Source: Acidobacteriaceae bacterium (GTDB taxonomy: Bacteria > Acidobacteriota > Terriglobia > Terriglobales > Acidobacteriaceae). Taken from it: a stretch of 6,237 nt of DNA. The notes under the pieces are model-generated. The model worked only from the letters and a program-made list of their open reading frames with translations. It ran no database searches and had not been told where the DNA came from. The stretch covers positions 1 through 6,237 of the forward strand of contig JASHTU010000236.1 of assembly GCA_030040395.1 (NCBI GenBank), given 5' to 3'. This document shows, piece by piece, positions 1 to 6,081 of the stretch; the first letter of the stretch is position 1; each line of letters opens with the position of its first letter. A program made the position numbers and the translations under genes.

Positions 1-111
1 AAGACGCTGCGCGTTACACCCGCGATGGAAGCCGGGTTGAGCGACCATGTGTGGACTCTGGAAGAGCTTGCGGGGCTGCTGGAGAAAACCTCACAACAGC
101 GCGCGGCCTGA
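1..111 (+). CDS. IS1-family-like transposase, C-terminal fragment (cut by window edge)
   Basis: Frame 1 is open from the first base and stops at TGA 109-111. It gives 36 residues that begin KTLRVTPAMEAGLSDHVWTL and end in KTSQQRAA. I recognise the 'KTLRVTPAMEAG-(L/V)-(S/T)-DH-(V/I)-W' tail as the C-terminus of a DDE-type transposase of the IS1 superfamily, common in Acidobacteriota. In the full protein it follows the catalytic domain and a '...HYNFARKH' segment, which would lie left of this window. The transposase moves its own element by cut-and-paste or copy-type transposition. Nothing here shows whether the upstream part is intact, so this may be either a complete IS cut by the window edge or a remnant. 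It converges on pckG, whose stop lies about 256 bp away. Confidence 0.72.
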   Translation, partial: KTLRVTPAMEAGLSDHVWTLEELAGLLEKTSQQRAA

Positions 112-367
112 AAATGAGTCACTACCCTTGGGGCGGATGTAACCATCCCCAGCCGCGAGCCGCTAACCCGTTTCGCAGTGGAAATTTGCGGATAATCGGC
201 AACGCCGGCTTTCAACTTCAGGGAGCGCCGTTCGCCTCTCACGCGCGCGCCTTCCAATGACATGCGCAAACCCGTCAATGACAGGTGTTGGCAACGTCCG
301 CGCCGCGCCCCTGACGCCGTTACATACAAAAGCTGCGGCCCCATAAGCGCCATTTTCAACCCGGTGT
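112..367. other. Gene-free gap between transposase and pckG, with probable right end of the IS
   Basis: I see no credible gene here. The open frames are short, lack a ribosome-binding site and look like composition artefacts. The segment GAGTCACTACCC at about 116-127, immediately after the transposase stop, is where the right terminal inverted repeat of an IS of this type would be expected. The matching left end is outside the window, so the boundary cannot be proven. The 8-mer CAATGACA occurs twice (255-262 and 286-293), which may be chance. No strong hairpin followed by a T-run is visible downstream of the pckG stop, so I cannot place a terminator for that gene. Confidence 0.45.
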
Positions 368-2185
368 TTACAAGCGGCAGATCAGCAATTCACGCTCGTA
401 AATCATCTCCGGCGGCAGGTGGTCGTGCAGCGCCAGGAATAGCTCCTCGTGCCCCATTACCTCTTTGCGCCAAGCCGTTCGATCCACCTCCTGCAGCTTA
501 TCGAACGCCGCCTGCGGAAACGTCAGCCCCTTCCAGTTGATGTCCTCGAAATGCGGCGTCCACCCAATGGGCGTCTCCCGCGCCAAAGCTCTGCCATGTA
601 CGCGATCCACAATCCATTTCAGCACCCGCATGTTCTCCGCGTAACCAGGCCACAAAAACTTGCCGTTCTCGTCTTTCCTGAACCAGTTCACGTGAAAAAT
701 CCGCGGCGTCGCCGCCAGGTTCCGCTGCATGCGCAGCCAATGGCGAAAGTAGTCGCCCATGTGGTAACCGCAGAACGGCAGCATCGCCATCGGGTCGCGG
801 CGCACCTTGCCCGTCTCGCCGGCCGCCGCCGCCGTCGTCTCCGATCCCATGGTCGCGCCCACGTACACTCCTGAAGACCAGTTAAACGCCTGGTACACCA
901 ACGGCATCGTCGACGCCCGCCGCCCTCCGAAAATGATCGCCGAGATCGGCACTCCCTCCGGCTTCTCCCAGTCGCGATCGATCGTCGGGCATTGGCTTGC
1001 CGGAGCCGTAAACCGCCCGTTCGGATGCGCCGCCGGTTTCCCCGTCTTCGCCCCGATCTCCGGGGTCCATCGCTCGCCCTGCCAGTCGATGAGCTCTGCC
1101 GGAGGCTCGTCCGTCATCCCTTCCCACCACACGCCGCCTTCCGGAGTCAGCGCCACGTTGGTGAAAATTGAGTTCCTCGCCAGCGTCGCCATCGCGTTGG
1201 GATTCGTCTTCGCGCTCGTGCCCGGAGCCACGCCGAAAAATCCCGCCTCCGGATTGATCGCGTGAAGCTGTCCGTCCGCTCCCGGCTTGATCCACGCGAT
1301 GTCGTCCCCCACCGTCCACACTTTCCAACCCACGAATCCCTTGGGTGGAATCATCATGGCCAGGTTGGTCTTTCCGCACGCCGACGGAAACGCCGCTGCC
1401 ACATACGTCTTTTCGTGCGTTGGCGACTCCACACCCAGAACCAGCATGTGCTCCGCCATCCACCCCTCGTCGCGCGCAATGTTCGACGCAATCCGCAGCG
1501 CAAAGCACTTTTTGCCTAGCAGCGCGTTCCCGCCATACCCCGACCCGTAGCTCCAGATTTCGCGCGTCTCCGGAAAATGCACAATGTACTTCACGTCGTT
1601 GCACGGCCAGGGAACGTCCTTCTGCCCCGGAGCCAGCGGCGCCCCCACCGTGTGCATGCACGGAACCACCCGCTTCAAATCCTTGTCGATCTCGGCGAAC
1701 ACCGGCGCACCGATCCGAGCCATAATGCGCATGTTCACCACCACATACGCCGAGTCGGTCAACTGCACCCCGATCTGCGACATCGGCGACCCCACAGGCC
1801 CCATGCTGAACGGCAGCACATACATCGTCCGCCCCCGCATGCAATCCTGAAACAGCCCCTTCAGCGTCCGCCGCATCTCGAATGGATCCTGCCAGTTGTT
1901 CGTCGGTCCCGCACTGTCTTTCGAAAGCGAGCAGATAAAGGTGCGGCCCTCCACGCGCGCCACGTCATTCGGAGCCGAGCGTGCATAAAAACACCCCGGC
2001 CACAGCTCCTGATTGAGCCGGCTAAAGGTCCCGCTCTTTACCAACTCCGCGCACAGATAGTCGTACTCCGCCTGCGACCCATCCACCCAGTGAATGCGCG
2101 CCGGCTGGCACAGGTCGGCCATCTTATCCACCCATCGGATCAAATGCTTGTTGGTGGTCGCAACCGAAGGTGCGAAAATCCCCAT
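368..2185 (-). CDS. pckG: Phosphoenolpyruvate carboxykinase (GTP)
   Basis: This cytosolic enzyme converts oxaloacetate + GTP to phosphoenolpyruvate + GDP + CO2, the first committed step of gluconeogenesis. The 605-aa product has the usual family length and aligns by eye along its whole length with animal and bacterial GTP-PEPCKs. Motifs: the R-loop [15 protein letters not shown] (about 213-227); the kinase-1 P-loop FPSACGKTN (266-274) with the reactive Cys270; the kinase-2 motif VGDD (292-295); the FGGRRAS nucleotide region (419-425); the mobile lid [14 protein letters not shown] (443-456); and the [15 protein letters not shown] block (from 500). The expected Mn ligands are K226, H246 and D295. 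I chose ATG 2185 (MGIFAPSV...) because GGAGGAGG lies 7 nt upstream. A frame extended to 2212 would translate through that site. The ATP-dependent PckA type is excluded by these motifs. No truncation or missing catalytic residue was seen. Confidence 0.97.
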   Translation of the reverse strand: MGIFAPSVATTNKHLIRWVDKMADLCQPARIHWVDGSQAEYDYLCAELVKSGTFSRLNQELWPGCFYARSAPNDVARVEGRTFICSLSKDSAGPTNNWQDPFEMRRTLKGLFQDCMRGRTMYVLPFSMGPVGSPMSQIGVQLTDSAYVVVNMRIMARIGAPVFAEIDKDLKRVVPCMHTVGAPLAPGQKDVPWPCNDVKYIVHFPETREIWSYGSGYGGNALLGKKCFALRIASNIARDEGWMAEHMLVLGVESPTHEKTYVAAAFPSACGKTNLAMMIPPKGFVGWKVWTVGDDIAWIKPGADGQLHAINPEAGFFGVAPGTSAKTNPNAMATLARNSIFTNVALTPEGGVWWEGMTDEPPAELIDWQGERWTPEIGAKTGKPAAHPNGRFTAPASQCPTIDRDWEKPEGVPISAIIFGGRRASTMPLVYQAFNWSSGVYVGATMGSETTAAAAGETGKVRRDPMAMLPFCGYHMGDYFRHWLRMQRNLAATPRIFHVNWFRKDENGKFLWPGYAENMRVLKWIVDRVHGRALARETPIGWTPHFEDINWKGLTFPQAAFDKLQEVDRTAWRKEVMGHEELFLALHDHLPPEMIYERELLICRL

Positions 2186-2192
2186 GCGCCTG

Positions 2193-2200
2193 CCTCCTCC
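2193..2200 (-). promoter_or_regulatory. Strong Shine-Dalgarno of pckG
   Basis: On the minus strand GGAGGAGG is followed by 7 nt and the ATG at 2185. This near-perfect anti-16S match decides the start codon against the in-frame ATG at 2212, 27 nt further upstream. It suggests efficient translation. Confidence 0.85.
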
Positions 2201-2255
2201 ATACCGGTACATCCGGTTCGGGCCTGAATCAAATAGAAAAGAAAGAAGCAGCCTC

Positions 2256-2282
2256 TGCGGGAGAAGACTCTCCTCTCCCGCA
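2256..2282 (-). terminator. Hairpin with 9-bp perfect stem: FAH-gene terminator or pckG leader structure
   Basis: TGCGGGAGA (2256-2264) and TCTCCCGCA (2274-2282) are exact reverse complements separated by a 9-nt loop. Read on the minus strand, the stem is followed after about 9 nt by a pyrimidine-rich stretch containing TTCTTTCTTTTCTATTT. This is terminator-like, but the U-run is interrupted and not flush with the stem. The hairpin lies between the FAH-fold gene stop (2414) and the pckG start (2185). It could therefore end the upstream transcript. If pckG is transcribed from the AT-rich repeat region at 2355-2387, it would instead be a structure in the pckG 5' leader. The sequence alone does not decide. 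Confidence 0.4.
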
Positions 2283-2354
2283 TACGCGCATGGCCGCGCG
2301 GAGGCCGCTTCAGATCAACCCATGTCTGCGGTGGCTCAGCCCGTGTACAAGCTG

Positions 2355-2387
2355 TATCAAATATTCTATCAAGGTAATTCTATCAAG
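2355..2387 (-). promoter_or_regulatory. Triple TATCAA/TTGATA repeat, candidate promoter/operator of pckG
   Basis: On the plus strand TATCAA occurs at 2355-2360, 2367-2372 and 2381-2386. The last two lie inside an exact 11-bp direct repeat, ATTCTATCAAG, at 2363-2373 and 2377-2387 (14-bp period). On the coding strand of pckG this reads as repeated TTGATA...TAGAAT, resembling sigma-70 hexamers. The best pair is TTGATA (2386-2381), a 17-nt spacer and TATTTG, which is only a weak -10. This is the most AT-rich patch in its neighbourhood. It sits 27 bp beyond the FAH-fold gene stop and about 170-200 bp before pckG. A promoter with a regulator site is a plausible reading, but no regulator is known. 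Confidence 0.4.
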
Positions 2388-2413
2388 CTGGCTCGCCGCC
2401 AACTTTCACGCCC

Positions 2414-3235
2414 TTACGCCACGCGGTTCTCCAGCGTGCCGATCCCGTCAATCGTAATGCGGATCACGTCCCCGCTCTCCAGCGTAAATTCGTCACGGGG
2501 CACAATCCCCGTTCCCGTCATCAGGAACACGCCATCCGGAAAGCTGTTGTCGCGAAACAAATACTCCGCCAGTTCCGCCGGCTCGCGCTTCAGTTCCGCC
2601 AGCGTCGTGCTTCCCGCAAACGCGTTCTCGCCCTGCCGCTCCACTTCAATCGCAATCGCCGTCGTCTTCGGCAGCGACCCGTCCGCCACCAGCACGCACG
2701 GCCCCAGCGCGCAACTTCCGTCATACACCTTCGCCTGCGGCAGATACAGCGGATTCTCGCCCTCAATGTCGCGCGAGCTCATGTCGTTGCCCACCGTATA
2801 GCCCACGATTTCGCCCTTGGGGTCGATCAGCAGCGTCAGTTCCGGCTCGGCCACCGACCAATGCGCGTCCGAACGGATGCGCACCGGCGCCCCCGATCCC
2901 ACCACGCGCCGTCCCGTCGCCTTCATGAACAGCTCCGGCCGCTTCGCCTCGTATACGCGTGCGTAGAAATCCCCTCCGCCCGCATCCTTCGACTCGCGCA
3001 TGCGCGCATCCCGGCTGCGGTAGTACGTCACCCCCGCCGCCCATACCTCCTGGCTGCCGATGGGCGCCAGCGCTTGCGACGCATCGAACTTCACCGCCTC
3101 GCCCTGCGTAGCCGCCCGCGCGCGTCCCGCCAAATCGCCACTGCGCACCAGTTCGTCCCACGATTCCGCTACAACCCGATAAAACTTCCCGCCGTCCTCC
3201 ACCACGACAGCCTGCGATGTGCGATAGATTCTCAT
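2414..3235 (-). CDS. FAH-fold family protein, 2-keto-3-deoxy sugar acid dehydratase-like
   Basis: The product of 273 aa belongs to the fumarylacetoacetate hydrolase superfamily, Mg2+-dependent enzymes acting on 2-keto acids. The metal and catalytic set is visible: E130 and E132 in [11 protein letters not shown]151 in [19 protein letters not shown], and K169 in AKVYDG. GTGIVP (241-246) forms the usual late active-site loop. The E-x-E, D, K spacing (2, 19, 18) matches, as I recall it, the archaeal 2-keto-3-deoxy-D-arabinonate dehydratase rather than classical FAH. Residues 68-81 ([14 protein letters not shown]) and the segment around YEAKRPELF are also typical of that sugar-acid branch. The likely role is dehydration of a 2-keto-3-deoxy aldonate in oxidative pentose or hexuronate breakdown; the exact substrate is unknown. 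The start ATG 3235 fits the family N-terminus. Its Shine-Dalgarno is weak: AGGA about 11 nt upstream. pckG follows in the same direction after 228 bp. Confidence 0.85.
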   Translation of the reverse strand: MRIYRTSQAVVVEDGGKFYRVVAESWDELVRSGDLAGRARAATQGEAVKFDASQALAPIGSQEVWAAGVTYYRSRDARMRESKDAGGGDFYARVYEAKRPELFMKATGRRVVGSGAPVRIRSDAHWSVAEPELTLLIDPKGEIVGYTVGNDMSSRDIEGENPLYLPQAKVYDGSCALGPCVLVADGSLPKTTAIAIEVERQGENAFAGSTTLAELKREPAELAEYLFRDNSFPDGVFLMTGTGIVPRDEFTLESGDVIRITIDGIGTLENRVA

Positions 3236-3756
3236 GAATTTGTCCGTCCTATAGAAGGGTTGCGCGCGCCCACGCCTGCGGCGCCAATCTTGTCTACTCT
3301 TGAGAATATTTCCAGCGGCCCTTCATCCCATCTTCATAAGCCGCTTCCAGCCTAGCCATACTAACTTCCCACGCCCACCCCGCACAAGCGCCCTATCCCT
3401 GCATTCCAGTAGCGGACGCCCCTTCGCCTGCCTTTGGACGAAAGGTTTCCGAGAGCACAACTCCATCCGTGTCCGCCGGGCGTTCTCGAGTTCAGAGTCG
3501 GCGCGCTCCCACCCCCAAACACCACCCAAAGAATAAACTTGCACGCGCCGACCCCGAGTTCGGAGGGCCGCATTCTTGCCCACCGCCGCGGACTCTCACT
3601 CGTTCCACAGCCGGATGAGCGATAATGTGCATGCCGAATCTTCCCATCGTCGGATTTAAGGTTGATCCGCAGTGCGGGATTCACAAGCGCATTCAATCCC
3701 CATCAGTCGCTCTCGCTTTTGGACAGCAAGCTCTCGTTCCGGCAACGTTGATTGTC

Positions 3757-3785
3757 TTGTTTCGCATGACCCCTTCGGGCATAAA
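3757..3785 (+). promoter_or_regulatory. Weak sigma-70-like promoter candidate for the hydrolase gene
   Basis: TTGTTT (3757-3762) and CATAAA (3780-3785) are separated by 17 nt and lie 54 nt before the ATG at 3840. The match to consensus is partial (3/6 and 4/6). A TTGACG at 3792-3797 has no good -10 partner. This is the best candidate I can see, not a firm assignment. Confidence 0.22.
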
Positions 3786-3828
3786 CATGTCTTGACGCTG
3801 AGAGGCTCCCGATATCCAAGATCTTGCC

Positions 3829-3835
3829 AGGAGGG
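3829..3835 (+). promoter_or_regulatory. Shine-Dalgarno of the exported hydrolase
   Basis: AGGAGGG ends 4 nt before ATG 3840, giving strong ribosome-binding complementarity. It fixes the start at the signal-peptide methionine and rules out the in-frame GTG at 3672. Confidence 0.8.
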
Positions 3836-3839
3836 CACG

Positions 3840-5144
3840 ATGCTTCGCTGCAGATTCGCTCTTCCTCTGTTGCTTGTGTTGCCGTCAGCCACTCTCAACC
3901 TGCACGCCCAGGACATTGCCGGACAATGGCAGGGGACAATACAGTCACCTCATCCTCTTCGCGTTGTTTTGAAAGTCTCGCCCGATAGCGCCGGCAAGCT
4001 GCAGGCGTATCTCGTGTCGATTGATCAGAGCCCGGACCATATCCCTGTTACAACCATCTCCATGACCCATGGAGAATTGGTTTTTTCGATCGCGATGATC
4101 CAGGGGACCTATCACGGAAAGCTGAGCGACGACGGCAGCCGGATCGATGGAACCTGGACTCAGGGATCTCCCTTGCCCCTCCAGTTCCAACGGGCCACGG
4201 AAGAGACGTCCTGGCTGACAAAATCGACAATCCGTTCGATTGCCGTCGGCCCCGGCGTTTCTCTCGAAGTGATTGACTGGGGCGGAAGTGGGCCTCCGCT
4301 GATTTTTCTTGCCGGATTAGGAAACACGGCCCATATCTTCGACAACTTTGCGCCGAAATTCGTGCCGGAGTACCACGCCTACGGGATCACGCGACGCGGT
4401 TTTGGCGCGTCGAGCTCGCCGGTTCCCAATGGTTCCAATTACAACGCAGATCAGCTTGGAGACGATGTTCTGAAAGTGATGGATGCGCTTGGATTGAAGA
4501 AGCCCGTGCTCATTGGGCACTCGATTGCGGGTGAGGAGTTGAGTTCAATTGGAAGCCGATTTCCCGACAAGGTCGCGGGGCTGATCTATCTGGACGCCGG
4601 CTACGCCTATGCCCTCTATTCGCCCGATTCGGGAGACAGTCGTTTGGACGCTGAGGAATTGCAGAGCGACCTGAACGCTTTTCTCTCGGGCCGGCTAGGA
4701 GCGGACCAGAAGCAGAGCATGGACAAGATGCTGACCGCTCTTCCGCAGTTGCAAAAGGATCTTGAAGAGGAGCAGAAGCGAGCTGAACTGCTGCCCCCTC
4801 CGCCCACCGCTCCGACAAGGGCTGAGCCACCCTTCGCGGATGCGGCCGCTGCCATCATCCGGGGTGAGCGGATGTACACGAACGTTCAGGCGCCTGTTCT
4901 TGCAATTTTCGCCGATCCTCACAATCCTGCACACCTGCCGCCCATGCCCGGCGACAAGAAGTCCCAGTTCATTGCGCTGGATAAGGCGAAATCAGACGCC
5001 CAGGCCAACGCCTTTAAGCAGCTTAAGTCTGCAAAAGTCGTGCTCCTCCCGAACGCGGATCACTTCGTGTTTTTCTCCAACGAGCAGGAGGTCGAGAAAG
5101 ACATCAAAGATTTTCTGAGTACGCTCAAAGCAGAAGGGAACTGA
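3840..5144 (+). CDS. Exported two-domain protein: N-terminal beta-rich domain + alpha/beta hydrolase
   Basis: The product has 434 aa. Residues 1-23 form a signal peptide (LRCR, then a Leu-rich core, probable cleavage after LHA), so it acts in the periplasm or outside the cell. Residues 24-120 (starting QDIAGQWQGT, with GTYHGKLSDDGSRIDGTWTQG) look like a small antiparallel beta, lipocalin-like domain that I associate with acidobacterial exported proteins. Residues 140-430 are an alpha/beta hydrolase: oxyanion region FLAGLGN (156-162), RRGFGAS (185-191), nucleophile elbow GHSIAG with Ser228, probable acid Asp359 in LAIFADP, and His408 in NADHF. The segment 255-345 is a variable cap, charged and with a Pro run at 319-323. 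It is probably an esterase, lipase or peptidase-like hydrolase; the substrate cannot be read from sequence. The start is set by AGGAGGG. It is transcribed alone, with divergent and convergent neighbours. Confidence 0.87.
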   Translation: MLRCRFALPLLLVLPSATLNLHAQDIAGQWQGTIQSPHPLRVVLKVSPDSAGKLQAYLVSIDQSPDHIPVTTISMTHGELVFSIAMIQGTYHGKLSDDGSRIDGTWTQGSPLPLQFQRATEETSWLTKSTIRSIAVGPGVSLEVIDWGGSGPPLIFLAGLGNTAHIFDNFAPKFVPEYHAYGITRRGFGASSSPVPNGSNYNADQLGDDVLKVMDALGLKKPVLIGHSIAGEELSSIGSRFPDKVAGLIYLDAGYAYALYSPDSGDSRLDAEELQSDLNAFLSGRLGADQKQSMDKMLTALPQLQKDLEEEQKRAELLPPPPTAPTRAEPPFADAAAAIIRGERMYTNVQAPVLAIFADPHNPAHLPPMPGDKKSQFIALDKAKSDAQANAFKQLKSAKVVLLPNADHFVFFSNEQEVEKDIKDFLSTLKAEGN

Positions 5145-5214
5145 GAGAGCCGTAGAGTCAGATCAACATCGATCCGATTTGCTTCTCAGCACATTTGGAG
5201 CCTCTGCATACCTA

Positions 5215-5334
5215 TTAGGCGTATCTACTATAGGCGCTGTCGGCGGCCTCTGCGGATGCGATCCCATTCTGTGTCGACCCTGTGCCGTGAATGCCCTTCG
5301 TTCGGGAATAGCCGCCGCCGATTCCCATGAACAT
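5215..5334 (-). CDS. Possible small protein, 39 aa, downstream of the hypothetical gene
   Basis: This minus-strand ATG-to-TAA frame begins 9 bp after the TGA (5344-5346) of the 195-aa gene and encodes MFMGIGGGYSRTKGIHGTGS followed by TQNGIASAEAADSAYSRYA. A second ATG at 5328 has GGGG 6 nt upstream, giving a better-spaced ribosome site and a 37-aa product. Composition is Gly/Ser/Ala-rich with few rare-looking codons. There is no hydrophobic segment, no Cys pair and no motif I recognise. It could be translated from the same mRNA as the upstream gene, or be a chance frame in the convergent gap. I lean slightly towards chance. Confidence 0.25.
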   Translation of the reverse strand: MFMGIGGGYSRTKGIHGTGSTQNGIASAEAADSAYSRYA

Positions 5335-5343
5335 CCCCGCGGC

Positions 5344-5931
5344 TCAGTTCCAGACCGGCTTGAAGCCATAGTAAAACCCGTGCTTGTCAAGAACGGCGAG
5401 CACCTGCTTGCCCAACGTGGCTACGGCTTCGGCGCGCTTGCTGTCGCTCTTCTCCTGTCGGTGCCTCACAACGCCGATGAAGATGTTCATTAACGCGTCA
5501 TAGCGTTCAACAAAGTTGTCTTTCCAGGTCAGCCTCTCGAAAGCGGCCACGTTGCGATCGATTTCTGAAATCAGCGCGCTACGCGTGTGGATGAATCCGA
5601 GCGCGCTTTCTCTCTTCCACACATCCAGTCTCCAGATTCCGTCGTTCAGCTCGAACCCGTAGGGCGCTTTCTGCGCCAGGTGATCGCTCCGGATGCCGGC
5701 GTCGAGCATCCTGGTCATGCCTTCCAGCTCAAGGAACCGTTTTTGCAGTTCCTTGGCATATTTTTCCAACTGCACCGGCTCAGCGTAAGTCTTGAAAGTC
5801 GGGGGCTTGACGATCGACGCCGCTCCGCCCTCAATAAGACCCTGCAGCGCCACTCCCACGCAGTTCTTCTTCTTGCTCAAGGCGCAATACTGCGGCATGG
5901 TTTTGTGGAAATCAATCCACCAATTTCCCAT
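5344..5931 (-). CDS. Hypothetical protein, about 195 aa
   Basis: I do not recognise this family. The protein (MGNWWIDFHKTMPQY...) is basic near the N-terminus (KKK at 19-21) and has a mildly hydrophobic, Gly-rich stretch at 24-39. From about 54 to 185 it is largely charged and helical, with alternating hydrophobic and Glu/Lys/Arg residues (for example LEKYAKELQKRFLELEGMTR). This suggests a helical bundle or coiled-coil-like body. It ends KHGFYYGFKPVWN. No catalytic motif, clear signal peptide or confident membrane helix is seen. ATG 5931 is the likeliest start; TTG 5940 would add three residues. Neither has a good Shine-Dalgarno, and an in-frame stop lies at 5956-5958. The gene converges on the hydrolase, 199 bp apart, and follows a partial gene on the same strand after about 150 bp. 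The long clean frame with coding-like codon use supports it being real. Confidence 0.7.
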   Translation of the reverse strand: MGNWWIDFHKTMPQYCALSKKKNCVGVALQGLIEGGAASIVKPPTFKTYAEPVQLEKYAKELQKRFLELEGMTRMLDAGIRSDHLAQKAPYGFELNDGIWRLDVWKRESALGFIHTRSALISEIDRNVAAFERLTWKDNFVERYDALMNIFIGVVRHRQEKSDSKRAEAVATLGKQVLAVLDKHGFYYGFKPVWN

Positions 5932-5983
5932 GCGGCCCAAATTCAGCCGGGCGCCTCAGAACCGGGGGTGCAGGGGGGACCGC

Positions 5984-6000
5984 GCGGCTCATAGAGCCGC
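5984..6000. repeat. 7-bp perfect inverted repeat with 3-nt loop
   Basis: GCGGCTC (5984-5990) and GAGCCGC (5994-6000) flank ATA. The hairpin lies between the stop of the right-edge gene (6082) and the start of the 195-aa gene (5931). No T-run follows on either strand, so it is not a classical intrinsic terminator. It might end the upstream transcript weakly, or form a structure in the leader of the 195-aa gene. Confidence 0.4.
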
Positions 6001-6081
6001 CGATCGATGGCATGGGCTGCGCGCCGGGGAGCATCCGCTCCTGCCGCCAGGGAGTCCGCGCCCTCGCCAACGGCAATGACG

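Larger units (their letters stand above)
3236..3839. other. 604-bp divergent intergenic region without a recognisable gene
   Basis: This gap separates the start codons of two divergent genes, the FAH-fold gene (-) and the hydrolase (+), and must contain both promoters. Several open frames of 60-110 codons exist on both strands. None has a Shine-Dalgarno, a recognisable motif or protein-like composition, so I do not call them. The stretch 3360-3560 is C-rich on the plus strand. An in-frame GTG at 3672 extends the hydrolase frame, but the added residues look non-coding. I see no riboswitch, tRNA or strong terminator. A gene remnant or an unrecognised small RNA is possible. Confidence 0.5.

Noticed and set aside
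255..293. CAATGACA repeated twice 31 bp apart
   Set aside because: A single short 8-mer repeat without symmetry or promoter context is compatible with chance.
882..1844. 320-codon open frame on the minus strand inside pckG
   Set aside because: It is a shifted frame within an unmistakable PEPCK. Its Gly/Arg/Ala-rich low-complexity composition is typical of out-of-frame translation of GC-rich DNA.
2202..2209. TACCGGTA palindrome just before the pckG ribosome-binding site
   Set aside because: An isolated 8-bp palindrome in GC-rich DNA is weak evidence for an operator.
2186..2212. Nine extra N-terminal residues (MYRYGGGRR) on PEPCK from an upstream ATG
   Set aside because: They translate through the GGAGGAGG ribosome-binding site itself, and the family N-terminus fits the ATG at 2185.
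1577..2227. 216-codon plus-strand frame antisense to pckG
   Set aside because: His/Arg/Pro-rich composition, no ribosome-binding site, and full overlap with a well-supported gene.
3323..3696. Two overlapping minus-strand frames (86 and 111 codons) in the divergent gap
   Set aside because: No Shine-Dalgarno and no recognisable motif; Trp/Gly/Arg-rich composition as expected by chance from the C-rich plus strand.
3672..3839. GTG-started 56-residue N-terminal extension of the hydrolase
   Set aside because: It has no ribosome-binding site and reads as non-coding. It would also bury a clear signal peptide that begins at ATG 3840 behind AGGAGGG.
5179..5493. 104-codon plus-strand frame in the convergent gap with hydrophobic stretches
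   Set aside because: It overlaps the 3' end of the better-supported minus-strand 195-aa gene, has no ribosome-binding site, and its C-terminal half is antisense to that gene.
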